This document shows positions 25,621 through 35,016 of a stretch of DNA of 64,000 nucleotides, one piece after another. Numbering within the stretch: the first letter of the stretch is position 1; each line of letters begins with the position of its first letter. The stretch comes from Pedobacter heparinus DSM 2366 (GTDB taxonomy: Bacteria > Bacteroidota > Bacteroidia > Sphingobacteriales > Sphingobacteriaceae): NCBI RefSeq assembly GCF_000023825.1, contig NC_013061.1, positions 5,084,001 to 5,148,000 of the forward strand, read 5' to 3'. The position numbers and the translations under genes are program-made. The notes under the pieces are model-generated. The model was not told the origin of the DNA. It saw only the letters and a list, made by a program, of their open reading frames with translations, and did no database searches.

Positions 25621-27366
25621 ATGTTAAGAACAACTACTTGCGGAGCTTTAACCATTAAGAACTTAGGAGAAAATGTAATCCTATGCGGTTGGGTACAAAA
25701 ATCAAGAGATTTAGGGGGAATGACTTTTATAGACATTCGCGACAGATATGGTATTACCCAGTTGGTTTTCAATATGGATGACAACCGCGAACTGTGTGAG
25801 GCAGCCCGCAACCTTGGCCGTGAATTTGTAATCAAAGCAAGCGGCCTGGTAGTAGAGCGTTCCAATAAGAACCTGAAAATGCCAACCGGCGAGGTGGAAA
25901 TAAAGATCACTGCCCTGGAAGTGTTAAACGCAGCTAAACTGCCCCCCTTTTTAATAGATGACGAAACGGACGGTGGTGACGACCTGCGCATGAAGTACCG
26001 TTACCTGGATTTACGCCGTAACCCGGTACGCAACAACATGATCATCCGTCATAAAATTGCTCAGGCGGTGAGACGTTATCTTGACGGACTCGACTTTATA
26101 GAAGTGGAAACGCCTGTCCTCATCAAATCAACGCCCGAAGGGGCAAGGGATTTTGTTGTGCCAAGCCGCATGAATGCAGGTGAGTTCTATGCTTTACCTC
26201 AGTCTCCGCAAACTTTTAAACAATTGTTAATGGTTTCGGGTTTCGACAGGTATTTCCAGATTGTGAAATGCTTTAGAGATGAGGACCTGCGTGCCGACAG
26301 GCAGCCCGAGTTTACACAGATCGACTGCGAAATGTCTTTCATCGAACAGGAAGATATATTGAATACATTTGAAGGCCTGATCCGAACTTTGTTTAAAGAA
26401 ATTAAAGGAATAGACCTGCCCGAAGTACCAAGGATGCAATATGCAGATGCCATGCGCCTGTATGGATCTGACAAGCCTGATACCCGTTTTGACATGCAGT
26501 TTGTAGAATTAAACCACCTGGTTAAAGGCAAAGATTTTCCGGTATTTGACCATGCAGAGCTGGTGATCGGGATCAATGCCAAAGGTTGCGCAAGCTATAC
26601 CCGCAAACAGGTGGATGAGCTCACAGACTTCATTAAAAGACCACAGGTCGGGGCAACTGGTTTAATCTACCTCAGACACAACGAAGATGGCTCCCTGAAA
26701 TCATCTGTAGATAAATTCTATAACGAAGAAGATTTAAAGGGCTGGTCGGCCGCCCTGAATACCCAACCTGGGGATTTGGTACTGGTCATGGCCGGAACTA
26801 CAGATAAAGTGCGCAAACAACTGAGTGAACTACGCCTGGAAATGGGTAACCGCTTAGGCTTACGCGATAAAAATGTTTTCAGTGCATTGTGGGTGCTCGA
26901 CTTTCCTTTACTGGAATGGGATGAAGAAACGGAACGTTATCATGCCATGCACCACCCTTTTACCTCTCCTAAACCGGAAGATATTGTGCTGCTGGACACT
27001 AAACCTGCTGAGGTTAGGGCCAATGCTTATGATATGGTTATTAATGGCACCGAAGTAGGTGGGGGTTCGATCAGGATCCACGACAGGGCCCTGCAGGCTT
27101 TAATGTTCAAACACCTGGGCTTCTCAACAGAAGAGGCACAAAAGCAGTTTGGGTTTTTAATGGATGCCTTTGAATTTGGGGCACCTCCGCATGGTGGCAT
27201 CGCTTTTGGATTTGACCGGTTATGCTCCATCTTTGCCGGACTGGACAGTATCCGCGATGTGATTGCTTTCCCTAAAAACAATTCAGGAAGAGATGTAATG
27301 ATCGACAGCCCGTCAACAATTGACGAAAAACAACTGAACGAATTAAAAATAAAGTCTACTGTTTAA
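25621..27366 (+). CDS. aspS: Aspartyl-tRNA synthetase
   Basis: 581 residues. The N-terminal OB-fold anticodon-binding domain (ENVILCGWVQKSRDLGGMTF) is followed by the class II catalytic core: motif 2 in FRDEDLRADRQPEFTQIDCE and motif 3 in GIAFGFDRLCSIFAG, with the bacterial GAD insertion between. The length is typical of the bacterial type. Whether it is discriminating or also charges tRNA-Asn was not determined. A strong terminator follows. Confidence 0.97.
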   Translation: MLRTTTCGALTIKNLGENVILCGWVQKSRDLGGMTFIDIRDRYGITQLVFNMDDNRELCEAARNLGREFVIKASGLVVERSNKNLKMPTGEVEIKITALEVLNAAKLPPFLIDDETDGGDDLRMKYRYLDLRRNPVRNNMIIRHKIAQAVRRYLDGLDFIEVETPVLIKSTPEGARDFVVPSRMNAGEFYALPQSPQTFKQLLMVSGFDRYFQIVKCFRDEDLRADRQPEFTQIDCEMSFIEQEDILNTFEGLIRTLFKEIKGIDLPEVPRMQYADAMRLYGSDKPDTRFDMQFVELNHLVKGKDFPVFDHAELVIGINAKGCASYTRKQVDELTDFIKRPQVGATGLIYLRHNEDGSLKSSVDKFYNEEDLKGWSAALNTQPGDLVLVMAGTTDKVRKQLSELRLEMGNRLGLRDKNVFSALWVLDFPLLEWDEETERYHAMHHPFTSPKPEDIVLLDTKPAEVRANAYDMVINGTEVGGGSIRIHDRALQALMFKHLGFSTEEAQKQFGFLMDAFEFGAPPHGGIAFGFDRLCSIFAGLDSIRDVIAFPKNNSGRDVMIDSPSTIDEKQLNELKIKSTV

Positions 27367-27382
27367 TTTGCAGGCTTAAAAT

Positions 27383-27416
27383 AAAAGGCCCTCATTTTAA
27401 AATGAGGGCCTTTTTT
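27383..27416. terminator. Bidirectional terminator downstream of aspS
   Basis: A perfect 32-nt palindrome whose arms are AAAAGGCCCTCATTTT and its complement, followed by a T-run on the plus strand and with an A-run at the left for the minus strand. It serves aspS and the convergent 27419-27862 gene. Confidence 0.9.
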
Positions 27417-27418
27417 AT

Positions 27419-27862
27419 TCAATAGGTTTCGCTATCGGGCGGAATCCCATAATCCACATATTGCTGTGATTTTTCTTTTTTATTTTTTGAACCGCTAAAC
27501 CATGATTTTACAGAATTAAAGATGGCCGACAGGTGTTCGGCATCAAGGGTCTTACCCACCTTATTTGAAGCCAGCCCAACAAGGGTCTTCGTTAAAAAAC
27601 CCGAGCCTTTAAATAAAGTACTGTTCATTACAAAAGGTAACACCAGCGACATTAAACTGCTGCTGATGTTCAGTTTATCATCAATTTTAAGAAAAGAAGA
27701 AGGTGTGGCGTACTTTTTAATCAGTCCGCCCAAAGTAAACTGCTTTAAATACGCTCTGCTGTCTTTTAGGAGCAGTTCGCTTTTGCGCTGGTGTTCAGCC
27801 TTTAAACTGCACACCATCGCATGAAGCTCCTCTAAATTGTTGATGTTATATCTTCTGTTCAT
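27419..27862 (-). CDS. Uncharacterised protein in envelope-stress cluster
   Basis: 147 residues. The N-terminal helix (MNRRYNINNLEELHAMVCSL) is polar. The central part has two weakly hydrophobic stretches (LMSLVLPFVMNSTLF and SGFLTKTLVGLASNKVG) that may associate with the membrane, and the C-terminus is charged (SGSKNKKEKSQQ). The start at 27862 is preferred to 27871 because an AAGGA sequence lies about 8 nt before it. It overlaps the end of the holin-like gene by 17 nt. I do not recognise a family; the context with holin-like and YtxH genes suggests an envelope role. Confidence 0.68.
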   Translation of the reverse strand: MNRRYNINNLEELHAMVCSLKAEHQRKSELLLKDSRAYLKQFTLGGLIKKYATPSSFLKIDDKLNISSSLMSLVLPFVMNSTLFKGSGFLTKTLVGLASNKVGKTLDAEHLSAIFNSVKSWFSGSKNKKEKSQQYVDYGIPPDSETY

Positions 27863-28232
27863 CTTCTTCATCCTTATCTGCCAGTTTGTTAAAGTAGTTT
27901 CTGATCGTAAAATTAATAATGGCCTTCTCTATGTACTTCTCCTTGGTATAATACACAATAAGTGCCAGCAGTATATAAATAACAGCCACACAGCCAAAGC
28001 CCCTGGCATAACTGCCCAGCACATCCGATAAAAATAAGGCAAGCGTAAACGTACCGAACAGGAAGGCCAGAATAAAACAGATGACCACAGCTGCATTGGT
28101 CACAATGTCAGCAAATATCTTCGATACCTTTTCTACCAGATACAACCTGGTATACTCTACCCGGGTATCAATATAGCTTTTAGCATCTTCGTATAGCTCT
28201 TCAATATTCTTTTCTTTATTTTCCTGCATCAT
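27846..28232 (-). CDS. Holin-superfamily-III-like membrane protein
   Basis: 128 residues with two membrane helices (ADIVTNAAVVICFILAFLFG-TFTLALFLS and GFGCVAVIYILLALIVYYTK), preceded by a charged amphipathic N-terminus (MMQENKEKNIEELYEDAKSY). This matches the putative actinobacterial-type 'phage holin family' found in many non-phage genomes. It sits between YtxH and an unknown gene in a minus-strand unit, without any phage genes nearby, so a lytic role is unlikely. Confidence 0.78.
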   Translation of the reverse strand: MMQENKEKNIEELYEDAKSYIDTRVEYTRLYLVEKVSKIFADIVTNAAVVICFILAFLFGTFTLALFLSDVLGSYARGFGCVAVIYILLALIVYYTKEKYIEKAIINFTIRNYFNKLADKDEEDEQKI

Positions 28233-28254
28233 TCAATCGGTTTAGCAAATAGTT

Positions 28255-28524
28255 TTAAGCGTGTTCCAAATCGTCGTCAATAAATTCTTCTTCAGATTGA
28301 CGGAGTTTACTTTTAACAGAGCTAACAACTTTGTCTTTTAAATTACTCAGGTTATTGATCTCATCTGCAGCCTTATCTTTTATAGAATCGCCCAGATCCT
28401 TTAACGACTGGCTCAATCTATCTCTTGTTTCACTACCCTTTTCCGGAGCAAACAATAAACCCAATGCGGCACCGGCAGCCAAACCTACCAACAATCCAAC
28501 CAATACTTTTGAATTATCATTCAT
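28255..28524 (-). CDS. YtxH-domain general stress protein
   Basis: 89 residues. The N-terminus KVLVGLLVGLAAGAALGLLF-APEKG is the YtxH signature: one glycine/alanine-rich helix followed by APxKG. The rest is a charged amphipathic helix (LSQSLKDLGDSIKDKAADEI) ending acidic. Such proteins are induced under stress in Gram-positive and Bacteroidetes genomes; the mechanism is unknown. First gene of the run YtxH, holin-like, unknown. Confidence 0.85.
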   Translation of the reverse strand: MNDNSKVLVGLLVGLAAGAALGLLFAPEKGSETRDRLSQSLKDLGDSIKDKAADEINNLSNLKDKVVSSVKSKLRQSEEEFIDDDLEHA

Positions 28525-28576
28525 AACATTTAAATTTTTATGGTTAACGATATATTAATTCTCCGGAACACCTTTA

Positions 28577-29629
28577 TTATAACTCATCGTGCTCAGAAAT
28601 TGTTTTAATTCTTTCCAATCTTTCAGAAGCCATAGCGCTTGTTTCGTATATTTTAATCAATAATATGAAATACGATAACAATAGCGGACCGAATACCAGT
28701 CCTAATATTCCGAATAAAGGCACACCAATAACTACGCCAATTACCGTAATGATGGGATGAATGTTGCCAACTTTTTTTGCAATCATAAACCTCAGCACAT
28801 TGTCAATGTTTATAATTACCACAAAACCAAATATGAGCATGGCCCAGCCTGCAAAATTATTGCCATTTGCTATTTGTATTAAAGCGGCAGGGACAAAAAT
28901 TACAGGTGGTCCCAATAACGGGACAAAAGAGATAAAAGTAGTGATTACACCCCAGAATACAGGATCGGTATACCCGAGCACAAAAAAGCACAAGCTCAGC
29001 AACGAGCCCTGCACCATGGCAATAAACCCTTGCCCCAAAACATTTGCATAAGTTGTATTGCGCATTTCTTCAGCAAAACGTTGGGCATTCTGTGCCCTGA
29101 ACGGCGCGTATTTGATCAATGCATTTTCAAAGCGCTCCCGGTCAACCAGCATAAAGTATAGCAAAAAGTACATGAGCAACAGGCCCAGCACGATGTTAAA
29201 CGCTCCCGATATCAGTGAAGGAAACAGTTCAGTAGCCCAGGTACCTGCCTTTTTTAAACCCTCTTCAATCAGCCGCTGAACGTCATCGCCCACCGGGATC
29301 AGATGTTTCAACTTGAAAAGAAGGTTCTTAAAATAGATGGGGTCATTTTGCAGCTCAGCAATCTTATTGATCACCATCGCACTTAAGGTATAGAACGGGA
29401 GGATGATCACCACAACAGAAACAACAAGCAGCAAAAGGGCAGAAAAATTTTTATTGTAGCCCTTAACATCAACCATATAGATAAATGCAGGCCTTAAAAT
29501 GGTAAACAAAACCAATGTACTCAGGATTGAACCAAAAATTCCCTGCAGGGAGTACGCAATCAAACAGCCCAATGCTATAATAATAACAAGGTTGATATTA
29601 TTGCGCTGTTTATACGTAAATATCGACAT
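28577..29629 (-). CDS. AI-2E family transporter
   Basis: 350 residues, about eight transmembrane helices. The long hydrophobic N-terminal pair (VIIALGCLIAYSLQGIFGSI) and the C-terminal IITVIGVVIGVPLFGILGLV, GPLLLSYFILLIKIY are family hallmarks. Family members (YdiK, PerM, TqsA relatives) have been linked to autoinducer-2 or ion export, so the substrate cannot be inferred. It is 13 nt downstream of the sigma-54 activator gene, probably as one unit. Confidence 0.88.
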   Translation of the reverse strand: MSIFTYKQRNNINLVIIIALGCLIAYSLQGIFGSILSTLVLFTILRPAFIYMVDVKGYNKNFSALLLLVVSVVVIILPFYTLSAMVINKIAELQNDPIYFKNLLFKLKHLIPVGDDVQRLIEEGLKKAGTWATELFPSLISGAFNIVLGLLLMYFLLYFMLVDRERFENALIKYAPFRAQNAQRFAEEMRNTTYANVLGQGFIAMVQGSLLSLCFFVLGYTDPVFWGVITTFISFVPLLGPPVIFVPAALIQIANGNNFAGWAMLIFGFVVIINIDNVLRFMIAKKVGNIHPIITVIGVVIGVPLFGILGLVFGPLLLSYFILLIKIYETSAMASERLERIKTISEHDEL

Positions 29630-29642
29630 AATTAATGACCAG

Positions 29643-31046
29643 CTATTTTTCCAGGTTTATGGCCCTCATTTTATTGTATAGTGTTTTACGGTCTATATTC
29701 AGGATTTTTGCAGCCTTGGTCTTATTAAAATTCACTTCCCTCAAAACCTTTAAAATGGCATCGTACTCCGCTTCTAAAGCTGCGTTTTTTAAATCCCTTG
29801 GCCGTTCATTGCGCGACATGGTATTTTCTATGGCATTTGCCCTGGCATAAGTAGAAATTTCAAGTGGAAGGGCCTTTAGCTGAATTTCCTGATTTTCAGT
29901 AAGCAAGGTAGCCCTTCTGATCACATTTTTCAGTTCCCTTACATTACCTGGCCAGTTATAGGTCAGAAAACAATCTTCAACTTCCTGCGAAAAACCCTGT
30001 ACACTCCTGCCCAGTTCCTGATTGGCCACTTCCAGAAAGGTATTGGCAAAAATCAGGATATCCCTTCCACGCTGGCTCAGCGGAGGAAGGTCGATAGAGA
30101 ATTCATTAAAGCGATGGTACAGATCCTCCCTGAACTTCCCTTTTTGAATGGCATTGGCAAGGTTCTCGTTGGTCGCCACAATGATGCGAACATCCAGGTC
30201 AATTTCTTTAGTACTGCCAATACGTTTTATTTTGCGTTCCTGTACAGTCCTCAGTAAAGCTGCCTGTATGTCGTAAGAAAGGTTTCCAACCTCATCCAGA
30301 AACAGCGTACCGCCATTCGCCATTTCAAAATGGCCGATCTTGGTATATAAGGCTCCTGTAAAAGAACCTTTTTCATGTCCGAAAAACTCGCTTCCGGCAA
30401 GCTCCTTGGTCAGGGATCCGCAATCCATCGCCACAAATGGATTGTCTTTTCTCGGACTGTTCAAATGGATGGCCTTTGCCACAGATTCCTTACCTGTACC
30501 ACTTTCTCCAGTCAAAATTACACTGTAAGAAGTTGGTGCCACCAATTGGATCTGTTTTAGCAAATGCCTCGAAGCATTGCTCTGGCCAGCAACAAAGTTA
30601 TCCGTCTGGTTGTACAGCTGTTGTTTCTGGGCACGCTGTTTAGGCGCTTCAGAAACCTCTGGCAAGGCTGCATCATTCAGCGCCATCTGCGTTTCAATAG
30701 ATTTATTGATCGTATTCAGGATCTCGTCCGGATAAAGGGGCTTGGTAATGTAATCGTAAGCGCCCAGCTTGATCAGTTCTACCGCAAGCTTAATATCAGA
30801 GTAGCCTGTGATGATGATCACTCCTGTTCTTGGATATTTCTCTTTTATTTTGATCAGCATTTCCTTGCCATCTGTATCTTCCAGACGATAATCGCATAAA
30901 ACCAGATCATAATACTCTTTAGCCAGATATTCCATCGCCGAAACACCACTTGTAGCCGTCGACACACTAAAAGAATTTCGCGTTAAAAATTTAGATAATA
31001 GTATCCCAATATTTATTTCATCATCAACAATTAATATTTTTCTCAT
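29643..31046 (-). CDS. Sigma-54-dependent NtrC-type response regulator
   Basis: 467 residues: receiver domain (residues 1-120, phosphoacceptor D52 in LVLCDYRLEDTDG), AAA+ domain (about 155-385) with Walker A GESGTGKESVAKAIH, the sigma-54 contact loop GSFTGA in place of GAFTGA, and Walker B GGTLFLDEVGNL, then a Fis-type helix-turn-helix (AAKILNIDRKTLYNKMRAIN). No cognate histidine kinase is adjacent. The AI-2E transporter follows directly. Its targets should carry -24/-12 promoters. Confidence 0.94.
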   Translation of the reverse strand: MRKILIVDDEINIGILLSKFLTRNSFSVSTATSGVSAMEYLAKEYYDLVLCDYRLEDTDGKEMLIKIKEKYPRTGVIIITGYSDIKLAVELIKLGAYDYITKPLYPDEILNTINKSIETQMALNDAALPEVSEAPKQRAQKQQLYNQTDNFVAGQSNASRHLLKQIQLVAPTSYSVILTGESGTGKESVAKAIHLNSPRKDNPFVAMDCGSLTKELAGSEFFGHEKGSFTGALYTKIGHFEMANGGTLFLDEVGNLSYDIQAALLRTVQERKIKRIGSTKEIDLDVRIIVATNENLANAIQKGKFREDLYHRFNEFSIDLPPLSQRGRDILIFANTFLEVANQELGRSVQGFSQEVEDCFLTYNWPGNVRELKNVIRRATLLTENQEIQLKALPLEISTYARANAIENTMSRNERPRDLKNAALEAEYDAILKVLREVNFNKTKAAKILNIDRKTLYNKMRAINLEK

Positions 31047-31207
31047 AGATATTTATTGAATAATACTGAGATAAATATAAGAGAGTTTTTTTGTTATGGG
31101 AAATATTCTCTACACTTTTTGCAAAGCGATTCCCCTCAAAAGCAAAAAGATGCGTTCAAAAAAATGTCAGGAGGACAAAAAAACGGGGCTAAACAGCTGT
31201 TAAACGC

Positions 31208-31990
31208 CTATTTCCCGATAAACAGGGGTTTTCTCTTTTCTAAAAAAGCACCTGTCCCTTCCTTGAAATCCTGGGTGTTAAAACACTTTCCAAATTCTTC
31301 AATCTCCGTTTCAAAGCCGTTTACATCAAAAGTATGTGCGGCGTTGACAGCTTTTATTGCAGCAGCTATGGCCAGGGGAGCACGCAATTTAATTTTAGCA
31401 AAAATAGATGCTGCTTTGGCAATCAGTTCTGCCTGTGGAACTACATAATTTACCAGGCCAATTCTTTCTGCCTGTTCTGCAGAGATCATATCGGCAGTGG
31501 CAATCATTTCCAGGGCCCGCCCTTTCCCTACCAATTGGGTTAACCGCTGCGTTCCCCCATAACCCGGAATCAGGCCCAAAGAGGTCTCTGGTAAGCCCAA
31601 TCTGGCATTTTCCGAAGCCACACGGATGTGACAGGCCATGGCCAGCTCCAGCCCCCCGCCCAGGGCAAAACCATTAATAGCAGCAACAACCGGCTTAGGG
31701 CATTTTTCTATCGCATCAAAAACATGCTCCTGCCCATTTCTGGCCAGCGCTTCTCCCTGCGCAGCATTGTAATCAGAAAACTCCGAAATATCAGCTCCGG
31801 CTACAAATGCCTTTTCTCCGGCACCTGTCAGCAAAACCCCTCTTATTTCATCATTTCCGGCTGCATATTCAATCACATGGGCCAGTTCGGCCAATGTTTC
31901 TTTATTTAAGGCATTTAACTTTTGCTCCCTGTTAATGGTGACATACAATACCTGTTCTTTTAATACGGATAAAATGTGCTGATAAGTCAT
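31208..31990 (-). CDS. Enoyl-CoA hydratase (crotonase family)
   Basis: 260 residues. The oxyanion-hole region GEKAFVAGADISEFSDYNAA and the catalytic block GGGLELAMACHIRVASENARL, then GLPETSLGLIPGYGGTQRL, retain both glutamates used by true hydratases (in GLEL and LPET). The role is therefore probably syn-hydration of enoyl-CoA in fatty-acid or branched-chain degradation. The gene is 3 nt from a B12-binding protein gene, hinting at acyl-CoA rearrangement, but no mutase or dehydrogenase is near. Confidence 0.9.
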   Translation of the reverse strand: MTYQHILSVLKEQVLYVTINREQKLNALNKETLAELAHVIEYAAGNDEIRGVLLTGAGEKAFVAGADISEFSDYNAAQGEALARNGQEHVFDAIEKCPKPVVAAINGFALGGGLELAMACHIRVASENARLGLPETSLGLIPGYGGTQRLTQLVGKGRALEMIATADMISAEQAERIGLVNYVVPQAELIAKAASIFAKIKLRAPLAIAAAIKAVNAAHTFDVNGFETEIEEFGKCFNTQDFKEGTGAFLEKRKPLFIGK

Positions 31991-31993
31991 GGT

Positions 31994-32413
31994 CTAAAAA
32001 TTTCTGTTTTCGGTTACCCAGTTCCTGATATAGTTAACGATACTTTCCATAGTTGTTCCTGGGGCAAACAACTCCCCTACGCCAATCTCTTTAAGCTTTT
32101 TCATATCTCCCTCCGGAATAATTCCACCACCGGTAAGCAATACGTCTGTTACCTTTTTCTGCTTCATGAGCTCAACGATCTTTGGAAATACCGTCATGTG
32201 GGCGCCCGATAAAATCGAAATTCCTATGGCGTCAACATCTTCCTGTAATGCAGTGTTTACCACCATCTCTGGCGTTTGGCGCAAGCCGGTATAGATCACC
32301 TCCATGCCTGCATCCCTTAAGGAAGTTGCAATAACTTTTGCCCCCCTGTCATGACCGTCCAATCCAACCTTGGCCACTAAAACCCGGATAGGCCTGTTTA
32401 ATGCATTGCTCAT
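31994..32413 (-). CDS. Stand-alone cobalamin-binding domain (acyl-CoA mutase small-subunit-like)
   Basis: 139 residues forming only the B12-binding Rossmann domain: VLVAKVGLDGHDRGAKVIAT carries the DxHxxG lower-ligand motif, followed by GISILSGAH and LLTGGGIIPEGD. This is like the C-terminal part of methylmalonyl-CoA mutase or the small subunit of isobutyryl-/hydroxyisobutyryl-CoA mutase. The large catalytic subunit is not in the window. Cotranscribed with the enoyl-CoA hydratase. Confidence 0.88.
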   Translation of the reverse strand: MSNALNRPIRVLVAKVGLDGHDRGAKVIATSLRDAGMEVIYTGLRQTPEMVVNTALQEDVDAIGISILSGAHMTVFPKIVELMKQKKVTDVLLTGGGIIPEGDMKKLKEIGVGELFAPGTTMESIVNYIRNWVTENRNF

Positions 32414-32465
32414 AATTTATGCTAATAAGTAGGTTGTAAATGTAAGTAAATTAGCGGTTTTATGT

Positions 32466-32473
32466 TAACTTTG
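32466..32473 (+). promoter_or_regulatory. Possible -7 element of glnS
   Basis: TAACTTTG matches TAnnTTTG and lies 21 nt before the ATG at 32495. It overlaps an in-frame upstream ATG (32462), which therefore is unlikely to be the start. Confidence 0.42.
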
Positions 32474-32494
32474 ACCACTAAAATTACAGTTTAT

Positions 32495-34156
32495 ATGAGT
32501 GAGGAAAGATCATTGAACTTTATTGAAGAGATCATTGAGAACGATTTAAATACCGGAAAATACGAAAAACTGATTACCCGTTTTCCACCGGAGCCTAATG
32601 GGTATTTACACATTGGCCACGCCAAAGCAATCTGCTTAAACTTTGGTTTAACCAAAAAATATGGCGGCTATACCAACCTTCGGTTCGACGATACGAACCC
32701 TGTTACCGAGAAAACAGAATATGTAAACAGTCAGCAGGCCGACATCCAGTGGCTGGGCTTCGAATGGAAAAACATTCATTATACTTCTGATTATTTTGAT
32801 ACCCTTTATGAATACGCAGTTAAACTGATCCATAAAGGCCTTGCTTATGTAGATGACAGTACAGCAGACGAAATTGCCCTGCTAAAAGGCACGCCCACAG
32901 AACCCGGCAAAGATAGTCCCTATCGCAGCCGCAGCATTGAAGAAAACCTGGAGCTGTTTACCCGCATGAAGAATGGCGAATTTCAGGATGGCGCCTGCAC
33001 CTTAAGGGCTAAAATTGATATGGCCAGTCCGAATATGATCATGCGCGACCCGATCATTTACCGCATTAAACATGCTGCACATCACCGTACGGGAGACAAG
33101 TGGTGCATTTACCCGATGTACGATTTTGCACACGGACAAAGCGACAGCATCGAGCACATCACCCATTCTCTATGCTCCCTTGAGTACGTTTCGCACCGGG
33201 AACTGTACGATTGGTGCATAGAAAAACTGGAAATCTATCCTTCCAAACAATATGAATTTGCCCGCTTAAACCTTTCTTATACCGTAATGAGCAAGCGTAA
33301 ACTGCTGCAGCTGGTTAATGAAGGCGTGGTGAGCGGCTGGGATGACCCCCGCATGCCAACCATAAGTGGCTTAAAGCGCAGGGGTTATACCCCGGAAAGT
33401 ATCCGTGAATTTTGCGAACGCATTGGTGTAGCCAAAAGGGAAAACCTGATTGAACTTGGCCTGCTGGAGTTTTGTATCAGGGAACACCTGAATAAAACGG
33501 CCACACGTGTTATGGCTGTTATGGATCCGATCAAACTGGTCATTACCAATTATCCGGAAGGTAAAAATGAAATCCTGATCGGCGAAAATAATCCTGAAGC
33601 TGAAGATAAAGGTGGCAACAGGGAAATCCCTTTCAGCAATGAACTTTGGATTGAACGGGAAGACTTCATGGAAGAACCCGCTAAAAAATGGTTCAGGCTA
33701 GCCCCAGGGGCAATGGTAAGACTGAAACACGCTTATATTGTAAAATGCGAAGATTTTGTAAAAGACGAAACCGGCAAGGTAACCGAAATACACTGTACCT
33801 ATTTCCCTGAATCTAAAAGCGGGGAAGATACCAGTGGCATCAATGTAAAGGGAACCATCCACTGGGTAAGCACCAAACATGCAAAAAGCGCAGAGATCAG
33901 GATGTACGACCGCCTGTTCAGTGTGGAATCTCCTGACACTGAAGAAGGCGATTTTAAAGACTACCTGAACCCGAACAGCATTGAGGTAATCAAACGGGCC
34001 TATATAGAGCCCTACCTGAGCACCGCCAGTCAGGATGCCCGCTATCAGTTTATCAGAAAAGGTTATTACTGCCTCGATAAGGATTCTACAACAGCACACC
34101 TGGTGTTCAACCGTACGGTATCCTTAAAAGATGCCTGGGCAAAAGGAAACAAATAA
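32495..34156 (+). CDS. glnS: Glutaminyl-tRNA synthetase
   Basis: 553 residues, class I synthetase. FPPEPNGYLHIGHAKAICLN contains the HIGH motif and LSYTVMSKRKLLQLV the KMSKS-like loop. The C-terminal anticodon-binding beta-barrels are present (AKKWFRLAPGAMVRLKHAY). The length is typical. Since a GlnRS exists, the cell charges tRNA-Gln directly, and the gltX in this window should be a discriminating GluRS. ATG 32495 gives MSEERSLNFIEEI, matching the family N-terminus. Confidence 0.96.
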   Translation: MSEERSLNFIEEIIENDLNTGKYEKLITRFPPEPNGYLHIGHAKAICLNFGLTKKYGGYTNLRFDDTNPVTEKTEYVNSQQADIQWLGFEWKNIHYTSDYFDTLYEYAVKLIHKGLAYVDDSTADEIALLKGTPTEPGKDSPYRSRSIEENLELFTRMKNGEFQDGACTLRAKIDMASPNMIMRDPIIYRIKHAAHHRTGDKWCIYPMYDFAHGQSDSIEHITHSLCSLEYVSHRELYDWCIEKLEIYPSKQYEFARLNLSYTVMSKRKLLQLVNEGVVSGWDDPRMPTISGLKRRGYTPESIREFCERIGVAKRENLIELGLLEFCIREHLNKTATRVMAVMDPIKLVITNYPEGKNEILIGENNPEAEDKGGNREIPFSNELWIEREDFMEEPAKKWFRLAPGAMVRLKHAYIVKCEDFVKDETGKVTEIHCTYFPESKSGEDTSGINVKGTIHWVSTKHAKSAEIRMYDRLFSVESPDTEEGDFKDYLNPNSIEVIKRAYIEPYLSTASQDARYQFIRKGYYCLDKDSTTAHLVFNRTVSLKDAWAKGNK

Positions 34157-34184
34157 AAAAAGCGCCTTAAAGGCGCTTTTTTTA
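34155..34184. terminator. Bidirectional terminator between glnS and amidase
   Basis: An A-tract, AGCGCCTT, a tiny loop, AAGGCGCT and a T-tract make a near-perfect 14-bp inverted repeat with runs of seven T on both strands. Confidence 0.9.
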
Positions 34185-34185
34185 T

Positions 34186-35016
34186 TTACATGTATTTTTT
34201 ATATACGTTAAACAGGATCAGCTTATCTGCCGGCGTAAGCACCTGGCTAATGTCTGTCTGCACAAAGTGGATCTTAAACGCTTCAATTGCAGCATTCAGG
34301 TTTTTTACATTATAACCTATAATCCTCAATGCAGCTACCGCATCAAAATCGTCAGGCGGCATCACCAGCACATCATCATACCAAAAGCCAAAACCTTCTG
34401 CCGCCATTCTTTTCCATGGAAAATTCCTCGGGTCGTTTTTACGTCCCGGCGCAATATCCGCATGGCCTATAAAATTTGCCGTAGGGATGCCGTATCTCTT
34501 TTTTAATGCCCGAAGTACCGTGATCAAACTTTTTATCTGTACTTCCGAATAAGGTTCTTTTCCATTATTGTCTATCTCTATCCCAATAGACGAAGAATTG
34601 AGGTCCATTTCATTTCCCCACCTGGACACACCCGCATGGTTTGCCCTCAAGTAATCGTTTACCATCTGAAATACTTTTCCATCACGGCCAATTACATAAT
34701 GAGAGCTTACCTGTGTCCGTGTAATGGTAAAGGTCTTTAAAGTTTGGGCCGAAGAATCCTGTGCGGTATGGTGCAGCACTACAAAATTTGGTTTACGGAT
34801 GCCAAAATTAACGGAGCCTACCCAGGACAAAGGATTGGCCGGTAACGAATCTATGCCCTGGTTTAACGGCGGTGCCGCTTTTATGGTCTCGGCAAAGCCC
34901 GCAGCCTGTTTTTTGTACACCTTATTGGTAGCAGCATACTTGTTTGTTGAGCATGCCGTAAGTAAAAACAGCGGGATAAAGTAAAGGTAGTGACGTTTAA
35001 AATGCAGTTGTATCAT
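34186..35016 (-). CDS. N-acetylmuramoyl-L-alanine amidase lipoprotein
   Basis: 276 residues. The N-terminus (YLYFIPLFLLTACSTNK) ends in a lipobox LTAC with the cysteine at residue 22, so it is probably an outer-membrane lipoprotein. An amidase_2 (PGRP-like) domain follows: FVVLHHTAQDSS, SSHYVIGRDGKVFQMV, SIGIEIDNNGK and FIGHADIAPGRKNDP give the zinc histidines and the lysine/aspartate site. It likely cleaves peptides from muropeptides in cell-wall turnover. Divergent from the M49-like peptidase gene. Confidence 0.92.
   Translation of the reverse strand: MIQLHFKRHYLYFIPLFLLTACSTNKYAATNKVYKKQAAGFAETIKAAPPLNQGIDSLPANPLSWVGSVNFGIRKPNFVVLHHTAQDSSAQTLKTFTITRTQVSSHYVIGRDGKVFQMVNDYLRANHAGVSRWGNEMDLNSSSIGIEIDNNGKEPYSEVQIKSLITVLRALKKRYGIPTANFIGHADIAPGRKNDPRNFPWKRMAAEGFGFWYDDVLVMPPDDFDAVAALRIIGYNVKNLNAAIEAFKIHFVQTDISQVLTPADKLILFNVYKKYM

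Noticed and set aside
27846..28232. Prophage remnant based on the holin-like gene
   Set aside because: No other phage gene nearby; holin-superfamily-like proteins are common in non-phage stress clusters with YtxH.
31115..31149. Inverted repeat CTTTTTGC / GCAAAAAG downstream of the crotonase
   Set aside because: Eight-bp low-complexity arms in a 160-nt AT-rich gap without a U-tract; possible weak terminator but not convincing.
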